Assembly: GCA_036023115.1 (NCBI GenBank)
Contig: JAYKKT010000089.1
Coordinates: 12,852,501-12,916,500 of the forward strand
Source: Brasenia schreberi
Taxonomy: Eukaryota; Streptophyta; Magnoliopsida; Nymphaeales; Cabombaceae
Direction of reading: 5' to 3'
Length of the DNA stretch: 64,000 nucleotides
Part shown: piece after piece, positions 36,801-41,710 of the stretch
Layout of the letters: the number at the start of each line of letters is the position of its first letter
Position numbering within the stretch: the first letter of the stretch is position 1
Program-made: the position numbers and the translations under genes
The notes under the pieces: generated by a model
What the model was told of the DNA's origin: nothing
Seen by the model: the letters and a program-made list of their open reading frames with translations, nothing else
Databases searched by the model: none

Positions 36801-38464
36801 CAAACTTACAGTGTTCAGTTTCTAGTTAGCAAACTTCCGATCATGGTACTGTCAGTGTGAGGGGGTGTTAAGAAATGTATTTTTCTATTTATATGTATTT
36901 TTATTTTTTCTAAAAATATAATTTTATTTATTATTAGGACCCAAGGCACCAGGCCATTCGGGTCCTGTCCAAGAGCTTTGGCCAAATGGCCCTTGGCGCC
37001 AGGGCCCCTAACAGCTAGTCCACAGAGTCATTGGGAGATGGTTGGCCTCCTTTACTCCCCTCTCTTCTCTCAAGTCTTCATGTACATATTTAATAAGGCC
37101 CTTAGTAGCTAATGAATAAGAGTATTTTTATTTATTTGTTGTGCCTTGGCTATAACTTTTTCTAAGGCTTTGTGTTTGTTATACGTTTGGTGTGCCTCCA
37201 TTGCACTTGGTTATAGCCTTTTATAAGGCTTTATGTTCATTAATCTTTTGGTGTGCTTTCGATGCACTTCGCTATAGCCTTTTCTAAGGCTTTGTGTCCA
37301 TTGCTCTTTCGGTGTGCCTTCATTGCACTTAGTGTATTGTGTTTCTTAAGCCATGTGTGGCTGATTTGTGCATTGTGACTTAGAGTAATTCCAAAGTCTT
37401 CTTTCTCTCTTAATTGGTTTCTTTGGTGATCATTTGTGTGTTGATACAAGAATCAGTCTGTGACAATCATTGTGAAAGCACTTAAGGTGCTATTTTATCA
37501 AGAAGAGGATTGTGACAGATATTGGGAAAACATCTAAGCAGTTGTTTTCCTTACACAAACTGCAGTGAATTCAGAGCGAGAAACTTTCCAACAGAAAGGA
37601 ACAATTAGATGGGAATAAGTGACAATACATATACTCAACCCAAAGAGTGCGTATACATTTATTCAAGTTTCACAAAGTTATATTTCAGCTTATGCTACCA
37701 TATCAGACACCAAAGTCGCAATACCCAGGAAGAAGCAACTAAAAGGACTCTAAAGTCTCTCATCGACAAAAGTAAACCCCATAAACATCATCAGATGTTC
37801 TTATTTTCTCAAAATCAGAATGACTGATGAAAATTGTGTTAGCAAATAAAATAAAGAAGAAGAAAAGGACGAAGCCAAGAAGTAGGTTATGTACTTATGT
37901 GTTTCTTATTCTTGAGAACAGCCTAAAATCATGATACCAGTGCAAATAAGAGACACATTTACATTCATCTTCACCCATGAAAATGCAGTCAGGAATCTGA
38001 TTGAAAAGAAAAGGATAGGCTAAATTGTGAATATCAGTCTATCTGACCAGGCAATTGATAGGAAAGTGAACCAAACAGTCTTTGCCACTTCTATGAAATG
38101 CAAACTAAACTAGTACCGAAGGGGGTCACAAAGTCCATAGAGAAAGGGCAGTGAATGGTGAAAGTCATAAAACATGTCAAGAAAATACGAGAAATATATA
38201 AGAAATGTCACTCACAGGAAGTACAGAATAAAATCCATCAGGAATTACACCGCCATAAACTCCAGTTGCCCACAGTATCTGTGATGCTGCTAGAGGTGAC
38301 AACTGATCTTGTTCGTAACTGCACGCAGAATCTTTGGTACTCAAGTTTTCCCTTGGAGATCCCAAAGAAACAGATTGCAACCTTTCCACAAAACCTGGAG
38401 ACCACCAGATGATACTTGAAGTCTCTGATTCAGATGGCACAGGATCTCCTGTTGTTTCCTCCAT
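2930..38464 (-). CDS. EDR1-domain Raf-like MAPKKK, N-terminal part (six exons, 3' part outside window)
   Basis: Predicted cytosolic Raf-like Ser/Thr protein kinase with an N-terminal EDR1 domain, a family that acts in stress, defence or hormone signalling. Exons 38464-38216, 23433-23230, 22079-21888, 21256-21000, 3317-3228 and 3022-2930 join with phases 0/0/0/2/2 and give about 361 codons without a stop. Recognisable blocks in order are [107 protein letters not shown], and [23 protein letters not shown]. These match the EDR1-domain kinases with the GFYSV-type N-terminus; from memory the Arabidopsis RAF13/14/15-type group is closest. The kinase domain is not found here and should lie left of position 1. 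Introns of 14.8 and 17.7 kb are packed with transposons. Since frames and splice sites are intact, the gene may still work, but this is inference. Confidence 0.82.
3228..3317 (-). CDS. Kinase exon: [20 protein letters not shown] block
   Basis: A 90-nt exon with acceptor ttgtgcag and donor CAG|GTTTGT. Its single leading base completes the GG left by the exon at 21000-21256, although 17.7 kb separates them. It encodes [13 protein letters not shown] followed by a basic RRK stretch and [10 protein letters not shown], a conserved linker between the EDR1 and kinase domains of this family. Family members may have extra residues between the two exons, so an exon lost or missed in the 17.7-kb intron is possible. 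Confidence 0.8.
3318..4304. other. Intron sequence without recognised feature
   Basis: Short ORFs only, none with a recognisable domain. This is probably the original intron sequence between the exon at 3228-3317 and the left end of copia A. Confidence 0.5.
4305..4613 (-). repeat. 3' LTR of copia A
   Basis: 309 bp running from tgatagtattg to aatctctaaca, so in minus orientation it begins TGTTAG and ends ATCA. It abuts the polypurine tract at 4614-4624. A TATA-like TATAAATA (minus) is at about 4462-4470, the expected U3 promoter. It contains the 13-bp perfect hairpin at 4358-4387. Confidence 0.75.
4358..4387. repeat. Perfect 13-bp inverted repeat with 4-nt loop in LTR A
   Basis: Arms ggcagattggagg (4358-4370) and cctccaatctgcc (4375-4387) are perfect complements around catt. 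It lies downstream of the LTR TATA box on the minus strand, so it would be in the 5' leader or 3' end of the transcript. Confidence 0.9.
4640..5165 (-). pseudogene. RNase H and C-terminal end of copia A polyprotein
   Basis: Around 5136-4915 the minus strand encodes [37 protein letters not shown] and A.CEG, which are the RNase H motifs of copia elements with the catalytic Asp and Glu visible. The C-terminal [17 protein letters not shown] part follows with stops. The upstream border is the hAT insertion at 5174. Confidence 0.85.
5166..5173. repeat. hAT target-site duplication, left copy (right copy 8446-8453)
   Basis: ttctatac on both sides of the element. Removing one copy and the element restores continuous copia A coding sequence between RT and RNase H. 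Confidence 0.93.
5174..5255. repeat. hAT left terminal/subterminal region with GTATCG array
   Basis: Begins cagtgttg and carries at least six GTATCG or CGTATCG units plus a cacgatacggg block. Such clustered short motifs at both ends are typical transposase binding sites in hAT elements; binding here is inferred. Confidence 0.75.
5490..8020 (-). pseudogene. hAT transposase pseudogene (BED finger, DUF659, hAT dimerisation)
   Basis: Read right to left. A BED zinc finger starts near 7900 ([22 protein letters not shown]). A DUF659-type block at 7117-6926 contains [14 protein letters not shown] middle region runs through 6822-6478 and 6376-6005. The C-terminal dimerisation block near 5990-5865 reads [12 protein letters not shown] and [16 protein letters not shown] plausible short intron (donor AG|GTAATG near 5859, acceptor tgttgtag near 5760) leads to an acidic tail at about 5755-5490. 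Lesions are a 13-bp tandem duplication in the BED finger (7787-7812), a TAG in place of a conserved Trp codon at 5958-5960, and frame breaks between blocks. It cannot make a full transposase. Confidence 0.85.
7787..7812. repeat. 13-bp perfect tandem duplication disrupting the BED finger
   Basis: cctgctaggtggt occurs twice back to back (7787-7799, 7800-7812). On the minus strand it falls just after the HLAG of the finger and shifts the frame before the [13 protein letters not shown] continuation that is present in the other frame. Confidence 0.9.
8336..8445. repeat. hAT right terminal/subterminal region with CGATAC array
   Basis: About 110 bp with repeated gcgatac, acgatac and gtatcg in both orientations, including a near-palindrome around ccacgatacgggcccccgtatcgtatcgtgg, so this end could fold on itself. 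The terminus is gatacggataacactg. Confidence 0.8.
8454..9367 (-). pseudogene. Reverse transcriptase domain of copia A (C-terminal part)
   Basis: The minus strand encodes [21 protein letters not shown] and [20 protein letters not shown] (9330-9180), then [24 protein letters not shown] and the catalytic YVDDIIITG (9079-8585), then [19 protein letters not shown] (about 8560-8480). These are the RVT_2 motifs of Ty1/copia. A stop and frame change lie near 9115-9080. The N-terminal RT part continues beyond the LINE insertion at 10766-10900. Confidence 0.88.
9383..10750 (+). mobile_element. RTE-type LINE (copy 2), 5'-truncated, with 15-bp TSD
   Basis: Begins at the RT region ([13 protein letters not shown]) and ends with gcttagttgttgttg plus a short (TTG)n-type tail. 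The target-site duplication atgcagctttccata (9368-9382 and 10751-10765) is perfect. It contains RT motifs [48 protein letters not shown] and the catalytic FADDIVL, then the C-terminal GRGRPQKCW and [15 protein letters not shown] frameshift near 9655 and a TAA near 10240 interrupt it, plus one extra break near 9985. It is almost identical to the copy at 25952-27980. Confidence 0.93.
10751..12140 (-). pseudogene. Integrase, GAG-pre-integrase and RT start of copia A
   Basis: From right to left: [16 protein letters not shown] with a CX2C finger CEVCQLGKH (about 11990-11860), integrase core pieces [14 protein letters not shown] and [12 protein letters not shown] (11750-11600), [17 protein letters not shown] and KCIFLGYS (11380-11260), a variable linker, and the RT start [11 protein letters not shown] just right of 10766. 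Frameshifts and stops separate these blocks, so the polyprotein is dead. Confidence 0.83.
12345..12603 (-). pseudogene. Aspartic protease region of copia A
   Basis: The protease active-site string [11 protein letters not shown] is intact at about 12375-12340 on the minus strand, but the surrounding region toward gag carries stops. Position between gag and GAG-pre-integrase fits Ty1/copia order. Confidence 0.75.
12604..13401 (-). CDS. Copia A gag (UBN2/retrotran_gag type with CCHC knuckle)
   Basis: A 265-codon open frame starting ATG at 13401. It contains [18 protein letters not shown], the RWANLMG block, [29 protein letters not shown], the [16 protein letters not shown] block and a C-terminal CX2CX4HX4C knuckle ([14 protein letters not shown]). 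This is a nucleocapsid/capsid precursor that packages element RNA. The frame is intact to the knuckle, unlike the downstream pol. The start is supported by the family's MAxKGK-like N-terminus and absence of an upstream in-frame extension. Confidence 0.88.
   Translation of the reverse strand: MANKGKGVKNPFLTPEHATNEKVENFHITTTKLDGRNFLEWSRSVELAIIARGRWANLMGQTPIPDTNDAQYLIWRRDDALISFWLLQSMIPSIAKTFMFLESAHEIWCVVSEAYSRKKNVAKEYEILERIRNCKQGTRSISEYYADLRGLWDELLYYTNIKCSSCYSQRNAEIEQKKVFDLLSGINSEFESIKLNILGRDKLPSLRTVSSLLISKEDCRNLEKNNIPITYQHGRGRGREIFHSDEKEKLVCSHCGKSRHFKEYC
13402..13660. other. Leader remnant or flank between copia A gag and copia B
   Basis: Should hold copia A's leader and 5' LTR, but no sequence like the 3' LTR (4305-4613) and no primer-binding site is visible. 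The right end of copia A has been lost or is too diverged. Confidence 0.4.
13661..13783. repeat. Left unit of an old ~130-bp tandem repeat flanking copia B
   Basis: Matches 20085-20205 at roughly three quarters identity by eye, ending in gaattgctgattt in both. Its last five bases gattt (13779-13783) are the left target duplication of copia B. Confidence 0.7.
13784..13935 (-). repeat. Truncated 3' LTR of copia B
   Basis: Aligns with 19852-20003 of the right LTR (shared gatatcagt.atggagg, caatctttaatctgtttt, cttatatacaaa, tgcccattt.aagaaataat). It stops where the LINE tail begins at 13936. The last ~67 bp of the LTR are missing. Confidence 0.78.
13965..15272 (-). pseudogene. RTE reverse transcriptase and C-terminal domain, three frame blocks
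   Basis: Block 15272-15006 encodes [12 protein letters not shown] to [10 protein letters not shown] and ends at the frameshift after REKRKTFT. Block 14956-14303 encodes [36 protein letters not shown], the catalytic [11 protein letters not shown] and [15 protein letters not shown]. Block 14312-13965 encodes [37 protein letters not shown] and the terminal [14 protein letters not shown]. The first frameshift is shared with copies 2 and 5; this copy lacks their TAA after KWRGA. Confidence 0.9.
15295..17110 (-). pseudogene. RTE ORF: endonuclease plus start of reverse transcriptase
   Basis: A long open frame on the minus strand; an upstream start at 17202 would lie in hAT sequence, so the real N-terminus is within the LINE. 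The endonuclease/exonuclease/phosphatase fold is clear. Numbered from 17202: SWNIGT (Asn147), LQETKW (Glu174), AYAP (Tyr244), GGDLNGH (Asp280, Asn282), QIDYF (Asp347) and TQHRLF (His374). Its job is to nick target DNA for target-primed reverse transcription. After a basic linker ([15 protein letters not shown]) it enters RT with [14 protein letters not shown] and stops near 15295. The N-terminal part contains two ~30-residue repeats (PLHFRPNV / PLHCRPNV). Confidence 0.88.
16795..16971 (-). repeat. Tandem repeat at N-terminus of the RTE ORF
   Basis: Two imperfect units, about 84 and 93 nt (16971-16888 and 16887-16795), encode [15 protein letters not shown] and [19 protein letters not shown] segments ending in KLV. 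Each DNA unit has a hairpin-prone ctacattcgggcg..aatgtag core. Confidence 0.75.
17111..17635 (-). mobile_element. hAT transposon fragment (C-terminal transposase region)
   Basis: Aligns with about 5310-5893 of the full hAT: the aattgctttaaattcatata block, the acidic transposase tail (ORF 17542-17249 with [15 protein letters not shown] and [14 protein letters not shown]) and the splice donor region ending gcatgttacaac. Both ends are broken, by the LINE on the left and the MITE on the right. Confidence 0.88.
17636..18094. mobile_element. hAT-derived MITE with long inverted repeats
   Basis: 459 bp. The left end cagtgttgtatgacgtgtatcg and the right end gatacggataacacta match the termini of the 3.3-kb hAT. 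The inverted repeat extends inward through the CGATAC arrays to a second block: aaggtttctgg..ctcttcacttctctctaaggc (17748-17785) faces its complement (17917-17965). There is no coding capacity. The 8-bp flanks gttacaac and gtattcac do not match, so one side is not the original flank. Confidence 0.85.
18095..19839 (-). mobile_element. Internal part of copia B (decayed gag to GAG-pre-integrase)
   Basis: Near 18360-18300 the minus strand encodes [14 protein letters not shown]. Gag remnants lie at 19500-19044, and 19560-19839 is leader. The pol region left of 18095 is missing, replaced by the MITE/hAT/LINE block. Confidence 0.75.
19044..19560 (-). pseudogene. Copia B gag remnant
   Basis: Two overlapping broken frames give [54 protein letters not shown] and [13 protein letters not shown], parallel to the copia A gag blocks. 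Frameshifts separate them. A start near 19553 (MVDVGKTPE) is suggested by the family N-terminus. Confidence 0.8.
19840..19851 (-). other. Primer-binding site of copia B
   Basis: The complement reads tggtatcagagt, 11 of 12 matching the initiator-Met tRNA primer site used by most plant copia elements (also seen intact in copia C). It abuts the LTR end directly. Confidence 0.85.
19852..20069 (-). repeat. 5' LTR of copia B
   Basis: 218 bp from tgttaggcattgacc to tctatttaaca with inverted TGTTA/TAACA ends, followed by the TSD gattt at 20070. Confidence 0.82.
20070..20205. repeat. Right unit of the old tandem repeat flanking copia B
   Basis: Starts with the TSD gattt and ends gaattgctgatttt. It is similar to 13661-13783. 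Before the insertion the two units would have been adjacent. Confidence 0.7.
20599..20784. repeat. 92-bp tandem duplication in kinase intron
   Basis: Two copies starting gtttactggagaagt (20599 and 20691), sharing tgcaatagcctatgtagcac and caagaatattttatgc. This stretch between copia B and the exon at 21000 shows no other recognised feature. A minus-strand ORF at 20677-20444 shows no domain I recognise. Confidence 0.85.
21000..21256 (-). CDS. Kinase exon: end of EDR1 domain
   Basis: A 257-nt exon. Acceptor gatcttcag|GGT at 21257, donor GG|GTGAGA at 20999. It encodes [39 protein letters not shown] and [20 protein letters not shown], which are signature EDR1-family blocks. An alternative acceptor at 21288 is in the wrong phase for the preceding exon. 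It ends in phase 2, as needed by the exon at 3317. Confidence 0.88.
21830..21870. repeat. (GA)20 microsatellite next to a splice donor
   Basis: On the transcribed minus strand this is a (CT)20 pyrimidine tract beginning 18 nt into the intron, just downstream of the donor at 21887. Confidence 0.95.
21888..22079 (-). CDS. Kinase exon: core of EDR1 domain
   Basis: 192 nt, phase 0 at both ends. Acceptor ttgtccag at 22080, donor GTG|GTATGT at 21887. It encodes [36 protein letters not shown] and [17 protein letters not shown], the most conserved EDR1-domain stretch. Confidence 0.9.
22193..22238 (-). mobile_element. 46-bp RTE LINE insertion (copy 4) with 14-bp TSD
   Basis: Only the last ~38 bp of the LINE plus tail: aacaacaac aactaagccttttcccatac and so on to ggtcgg. 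Flanked by aaattccatagaac at 22179-22192 and 22239-22252. It is an extreme 5'-truncated product of target-primed reverse transcription, within the kinase intron 22080-23229. Confidence 0.92.
23230..23433 (-). CDS. Kinase exon: start of EDR1 domain
   Basis: 204 nt, phase 0 at both ends. Acceptor ggcatgcag at 23434, donor GTG|GTGAGT at 23229. It encodes [51 protein letters not shown] and MIKKIAGV. It joins FYSVLP of the first coding exon to CNFYKRP of the next. Confidence 0.9.
23434..24158. other. Intron sequence without recognised feature
   Basis: AT-rich, short ORFs only. No repeat or exon recognised. Confidence 0.5.
24159..24448 (+). repeat. 5' LTR of copia C
   Basis: Starts tgtcattt, ends gagtttctaca. 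TATA-like tataaaatg is at about 24283. It holds a 12-bp perfect inverted repeat (24194-24205 / 24213-24224). A (GA)-rich stretch follows the TATA box. Confidence 0.9.
24194..24224. repeat. 12-bp perfect inverted repeat in LTR C
   Basis: tcctattggatc and gatccaatagga around a 7-nt loop catatct. The same structure is preserved in the 3' LTR near 30929-30959. Confidence 0.9.
24449..24460 (+). other. Primer-binding site of copia C
   Basis: tggtatcagagc, an exact initiator-Met tRNA-type site directly after the LTR. Confidence 0.95.
24645..25480 (+). pseudogene. Copia C gag
   Basis: Starts ATG 24645. Contains [50 protein letters not shown] and [16 protein letters not shown] replaces the Trp codon expected in the RGLWEEL block at about 25087, a second stop lies near 25242, and later a frameshift precedes the CX2CX4HX4C knuckle ([14 protein letters not shown]) near 25409-25450. 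It is not translatable in full. Confidence 0.88.
25952..27980 (+). mobile_element. RTE-type LINE (copy 5) inside copia C
   Basis: 5'-truncated within the linker after the endonuclease (ggagatgtttg.aattatgttgg), with a further deletion near 26000. It then contains [23 protein letters not shown], the RT blocks and the C-terminal GRGRPQKCW end, and a (GTT/TTG)n tail to 27980. Frameshift after REKRKTFT near 26890, TAA at 27473-27475 after KWRGA and a 7-bp loss near 27938. No clear TSD. It lies between copia C protease and GAG-pre-integrase and is almost identical to copy 2. Confidence 0.92.
28130..30889 (+). pseudogene. Copia C pol: integrase, RT, RNase H
   Basis: GAG-pre-integrase [11 protein letters not shown] with CX2C finger (28157 onward), integrase core [26 protein letters not shown] and [13 protein letters not shown] (28300-28650), a KCIFLGY-type block near 28880, RT from 29385 ([67 protein letters not shown]) and RNase H. 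Frameshifts near 28355, 28760 and 30050 and several stops kill it. Confidence 0.88.
30281..30889 (+). CDS. Copia C RNase H open segment
   Basis: 202 open codons: [73 protein letters not shown] and LADILTKSI. All catalytic acidic residues of the RNase H fold are visible. It is the C-terminal piece of the broken polyprotein and has no start of its own. Confidence 0.85.
   Translation: MSYVSRWMHSPKRHHMNYVFHIIRYLKSSITHGLLYSPNHSLEIKIYTDADWAGATEDRRSISGYFLSVGGNIVAWKSKKQSVVARSNAEAEYRAIALGMCEGLWALSLIEEIGFGRNIPVKCFTDSRAAFQIASNPVFHERTKHIEVDCHFIREKLVARIFYLTHLRSEQQLADILTKSITACSLKRTLDKLGVMSIQAPT
30897..31184 (+). repeat. 3' LTR of copia C
   Basis: Preceded by polypurine ttgagggggtg. Same TATA, hairpin and end gagtttctaca as the 5' LTR, with a handful of differences. 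Confidence 0.9.
31265..32837. mobile_element. Noncoding AT-rich element with ~100-bp terminal inverted repeats
   Basis: Left end (gattagtgtcgcgtggtttaccg, aaaatctacttggtacc, aagtttcaaaaattcat, ctttagta) is inverted at the right end (32740-32837). The interior is very AT-rich with no ORF. Long TIRs without coding capacity suggest a Mutator-like or foldback non-autonomous DNA transposon. I could not define a clean target duplication, so the exact borders and class are uncertain. Confidence 0.7.
31563..31771. repeat. 105-bp tandem duplication inside the TIR element
   Basis: Two units starting agtactaacat (31563, 31668) share ctttagtcaatgttgaca and catgaaaagccactttatta. The second carries scattered substitutions. 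Confidence 0.88.
33024..33455 (+). repeat. 5' LTR of copia G
   Basis: 432 bp, tgttaaaatg to cttccttaca. TATA-like cctataaatac is near 33215. The U3 is rich in ggccag repeats. 33232-33455 is the R-U5 shared with the 3' LTR. Confidence 0.8.
33650..34150 (+). pseudogene. Gag-like remnant of copia G
   Basis: Broken frames resemble copia gag: a decayed LDGxNY-like start near 33700, [26 protein letters not shown], and [11 protein letters not shown], with stops in between. The match is to the general layout of copia gag, not to a specific family. Confidence 0.45.
34170..34325. repeat. 61-bp minisatellite, internal array in copia G
   Basis: Units begin at 34170, 34231 and 34292 with core atagccttttctaaggcttt and tgtgccttcattgcactt. 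The same repeat is found in the 3' LTR (37146-37330). Confidence 0.88.
36439..36594. repeat. 52-bp tandem repeat, three units, in copia G
   Basis: Units begin ttcgagtt at 36439, 36491 and 36543 and contain gtccttaaaact and taaagctttgg. Confidence 0.88.
36866..37555 (+). repeat. 3' LTR of copia G with unrelated U3 and 61-bp minisatellite
   Basis: 690 bp. 37331-37555 matches R-U5 of the 5' LTR closely, but 36866-37330 does not match its U3 and instead ends in three to four 61-bp minisatellite units. Confidence 0.78.
37561..38215. other. Kinase intron, no recognised feature
   Basis: Ends at the GTGAGT donor of the first coding exon. No repeat or domain seen. Confidence 0.5.
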
Positions 38465-38467
38465 TTC
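38216..38467 (-). CDS. Kinase first coding exon with start codon
   Basis: ATG at 38464, 83 codons to the donor CCT|GTGAGT. It encodes [34 protein letters not shown] and [10 protein letters not shown], the N-terminus expected for this kinase group. A candidate acceptor caatccactag ends three bases before the ATG. There is no in-frame upstream ATG, and the exon carries no signal peptide or membrane segment. Confidence 0.85.
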
Positions 38468-39326
38468 CTAGTGGATTGGAAATAAACAAACATCTCGTCC
38501 CACCAGTCACCCCATGAGAAACATCTTGAAATTCGTATAGATATCAATAAGAGGCTCAACGCGAAACATTTTGAACAGCACAATTACTGAATCATCTGGG
38601 AAATGGTGCAGCAAATGCAGAATGTCAGTCAACAGGGAAACGTAGTTCCATGAGCAACAGCATGACTACTGGGGGGTAAAATCTTTGGTGCTTCTGAAAA
38701 CAAAGGAAAAAATGTGCTGCTAATGTTAGAACTTTCTAAGTTCCACTCCTAAGAAATAAGATTAACAAGACCTTGATGTTAAATCTTCTAAGATGATGAA
38801 TAGACGTTGACTGTCTTAAACATGTAAAATCCATGACCTGACACAGACCTGAAAATATAGTACAGTTTCATCCTCAGAATGATGCCGCAGTTTATGCAAC
38901 ATGGTGTGGGCCTATAGCAAAACAAAACAAGCTAATCAACAGGCGCTAACAAAAACTGGTAACATCAATGATAGAGATAGGCAAGTAAATCCTGAAATCC
39001 ATAATCATACAACTTTAGAACCATGGTCTCACCTTGTATAAAATTGTAGAGGATTAATTTTCTGGGTTTACTTCTTTACCAGACTCATATCATGAGACAT
39101 CTATTTCAGATTGCCATGCTACTGGCATAAATTTATGAAAAAATAATAACAGAAGGTCATAAATTAATGAGAAAGAACATATAACAGAAGGTGTTTTCTG
39201 GTATAGCCTCAGAATATAGAAAAGCACAGCTCCAACAAGATTTGAATTTTCAAGCCTGGCTGGAGCTAAACTCGGAACAGGTCAAGCTTGGGTCTAATTA
39301 GTTATAGCCCCATTTGTTAATTAAGG
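38468..39326. other. 5'UTR intron sequence without recognised feature
   Basis: Lies between the start-codon exon and the hAT-family element. No domain or repeat seen. Confidence 0.45.
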
Positions 39327-40704
39327 CAGTGTTGTTCGACGCGTATCGTATCGTATAGCGTTTTGCTCCATAATACGGGCGTATCGTAGCGTAGCATCGC
39401 GTATCGTACTTTAATATTAAAAAAATAGAAAAATATTTAAAAAATCAAGAAAAATTAGTAAAAAAAACAGAAAAAAATAGGAAAAATAGGAAAAATCTAG
39501 TAATTCCAAAGAATTCATATAATGCAAAGTTTAGTACATATTGATCATTTACCATTGAACAATTGAAAAAAAATTACATATTTTGAAGCAAAAAATGAAA
39601 TACATTTACATTTACATATTGTAAATTTGTAATTAGGATCATTAACTAAATAATCTTTATCTTCTCCTTGATGAAGATTCAAAGTTTCTCACCACCTTAT
39701 GCTTCAAAATCAAAATATTCATCTCTTTGATGATGTTGTTGCGCTCCTTCCAAATTAATCCATCCAATGTCTTCTTCGATTAGGAGTGCATTTTCTTCGT
39801 TATCTTCCATAATCCACTCATCTAATATATCAAAATTAACAAATTGCAATCTTTGTACATGTAGTTGGCACATTTGCTAATTTTCATATGTGAGCAAAAT
39901 GATGAGCTCCATTTCTTTGATCATTGAGTCTATGACACCCCAGTGATGTGATATTGTTACTTGATGATATCCTCTTTTTCTCTTACTAGAGACTAGCTTT
40001 TTAATTAATGCTTGAAGTGGTTTGAAACTGAAGGATGATAGATGGATGTTGTGGGTTAAAATCAGGTCATCTCATTACTTCTCATCTCACTTCATAGACC
40101 GAGTTAAGCCTCGCACATGCTCATCATGTTCAACTCAATGGAAGTATGTAAGGTGAACCCTAAAATAGTGAAATGCACTCAATGAACTGAGACAACCAAA
40201 TTGTTCTTCATTGTTTGCGATTTCATGAAATTAGAAATTGGTAGCAGAAATATACCTAAATGTTGGCAACAGAAAGGGAAATGATTTTGTCACAATTTTT
40301 ATTTGTTCATAAAAGGGGTAGAGGACGACCACAAAAGTGTTGGAAAGAAACAATAAAGAATGATCTAGCTTATTAGGAGTTAACTGCTAACATGGAACAC
40401 GATAGGAATCTGTGGAAACAAAGAATCCATGTAGCCGACCCCGTCTAGTATGGGAAAAGGCTTAGTTGTTGTTGTTGTTGTTTTATTTGTTCATAAATTA
40501 TTCTTATTCAATAAATTTCTTATAAACTAACCCGAATTTATATGTTACATACACGGCTTGCAGTCTCAAATCAGCATACCAGAGGATGCCTTAGAGAGAA
40601 GTGAAGAGAGGTCATAATTTATTTTTTTTTGGCGTATCGCCCGTATCGTAGCTTCCCACGATACGATATGTATCGCACCGTATCGTACGATACGAATAAC
40701 ACTG
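39327..40704. mobile_element. Non-autonomous hAT element with 8-bp TSD aattaagg
   Basis: 1378 bp, cagtgttgttcgacgcg to gatacgaataacactg, flanked by aattaagg (39319-39326, 40705-40712). The left ~500 bp corresponds to the transposase C-terminal region of the full hAT (acidic tail near 39655-39850). The middle is unrelated, and the right ~120 bp matches the MITE end (gatgccttagagagaag). It contains the LINE fragment 40314-40480. Confidence 0.92.
40314..40480 (+). mobile_element. 167-bp RTE LINE insertion (copy 6) with 17-bp TSD
   Basis: Covers the last part of the LINE (gtagaggacgaccac to gcttagttgttgttg). TSD ttttatttgttcataaa at 40297-40313 and 40481-40497. It inserted into the hAT element, so it is younger than that element. 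Confidence 0.94.
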
Positions 40705-40712
40705 AATTAAGG

Positions 40713-41710
40713 AAAAGAGATTAAATTGGTTCAGCAGAAACCGAGGGAAAATTTTCCAATTCTTCACATTTTCACTCTTACCGACAAAGTTATGACCAAA
40801 TCCGAATTAACTCCAACTTTGTTCTTTCAATATAAACTTGACCTGCTCCTATGCCACTTTGAATCTCAAATCATCTAATATAAGAGAATTGTGTGCACAG
40901 AATCATTGATAAATAATAAAATTCAGTAGCTTCTCTTGATAAATACTGACTAAAGATCATGGGACAAACAGAATCAAGACGCAGTGCCTATGCATTGCAC
41001 GACACTTTACTCGGGATGTTGACAGCGGCCTTCTACGGATATTAGAACAAAAGCATGAAGACAGTGTATTGATGAGAGGAACTCAAACTAATGGAGGATG
41101 CCTCCAATTGCGCTTGAATCTTCCTAAACATGTAAGATTGTAAATATTGTGACTTATTCCGGAGATCATAGCTTCATCTTTTACTCGTCCATGTGCATTT
41201 TTAGTATACCTTTTGCATCAGACCTCTAGTCCTCGCCCCAATACTTGCATCACTGTCCCCTAAAAGTTAGTGTGGCATACTATCCGCATAATTGAGGAAA
41301 TAACTAACTCATCAAAACGTAGAATTGTCGCAAACGTCTCCAAAGACAACAAAACGTACAATTCGAGGCCCTAACCGCTCTTCTCTCCATGATCTCGATG
41401 CAAAATACCCACATTAAGACCAAACCGTTGTACCGAAACAAAAAACAATAGATACAAAGACGCACAAAAGGCTTTCAGGTCTTGAAACCGATTCTTACTG
41501 CTCTGAATAATCATAAAAGATTGAAAAGAAAAAGAACGAAGTAACTCCTACCAGAAGAAACAGAAACACCGCGCATAATCAGGCATTCTCTTTCAAATTC
41601 CACGCGTAAATCAGAAAATACGCCGCAGATTCCGATTCGGAAGCTCCTTGTGGAGACGGAACTCGTATGGACTAACAAATTCATCAAAAAACAATGACGG
41701 AATCCCGTAC
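40713..41710. other. Probable 5'UTR intron, no recognised feature
   Basis: No repeat or domain recognised. It would run from the GTACGG donor at 41710. Confidence 0.4.

Larger units (their letters stand above)
33024..37555 (+). mobile_element. Copia G: LTR retrotransposon with gag-like remnant and no visible pol
   Basis: 5' LTR 33024-33455, decayed primer-binding site tagtattagagcc at 33456-33468, a gag-like stretch at about 33650-34150, then about 2.5 kb of T-rich noncoding sequence, a polypurine gagggggtg before 36866 and the 3' LTR 36866-37555. Flanks gaaac (33019-33023) and caaac (37556-37560) match 4/5. No protease, integrase or RT motif was seen, so it resembles gag-only or LARD-like non-autonomous elements. 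The two LTRs share only their 3' halves. Confidence 0.75.
23434..38215 (-). other. 14.8-kb kinase intron with copia C, a long-TIR element and copia G
   Basis: Donor CCT|GTGAGT at 38215 and acceptor ggcatgcag at 23434 are both intact. Copia C and its LINE are antisense to the gene, and copia G is also on the plus strand. Confidence 0.75.

Noticed and set aside
34170..37330. Spaced repeats that might suggest a CRISPR-like array
   Set aside because: Units are contiguous 61-bp minisatellites without unique spacers, in a plant LTR element.
38155..38412. Plus-strand 85-codon ORF
   Set aside because: Antisense to the first coding exon of the kinase.
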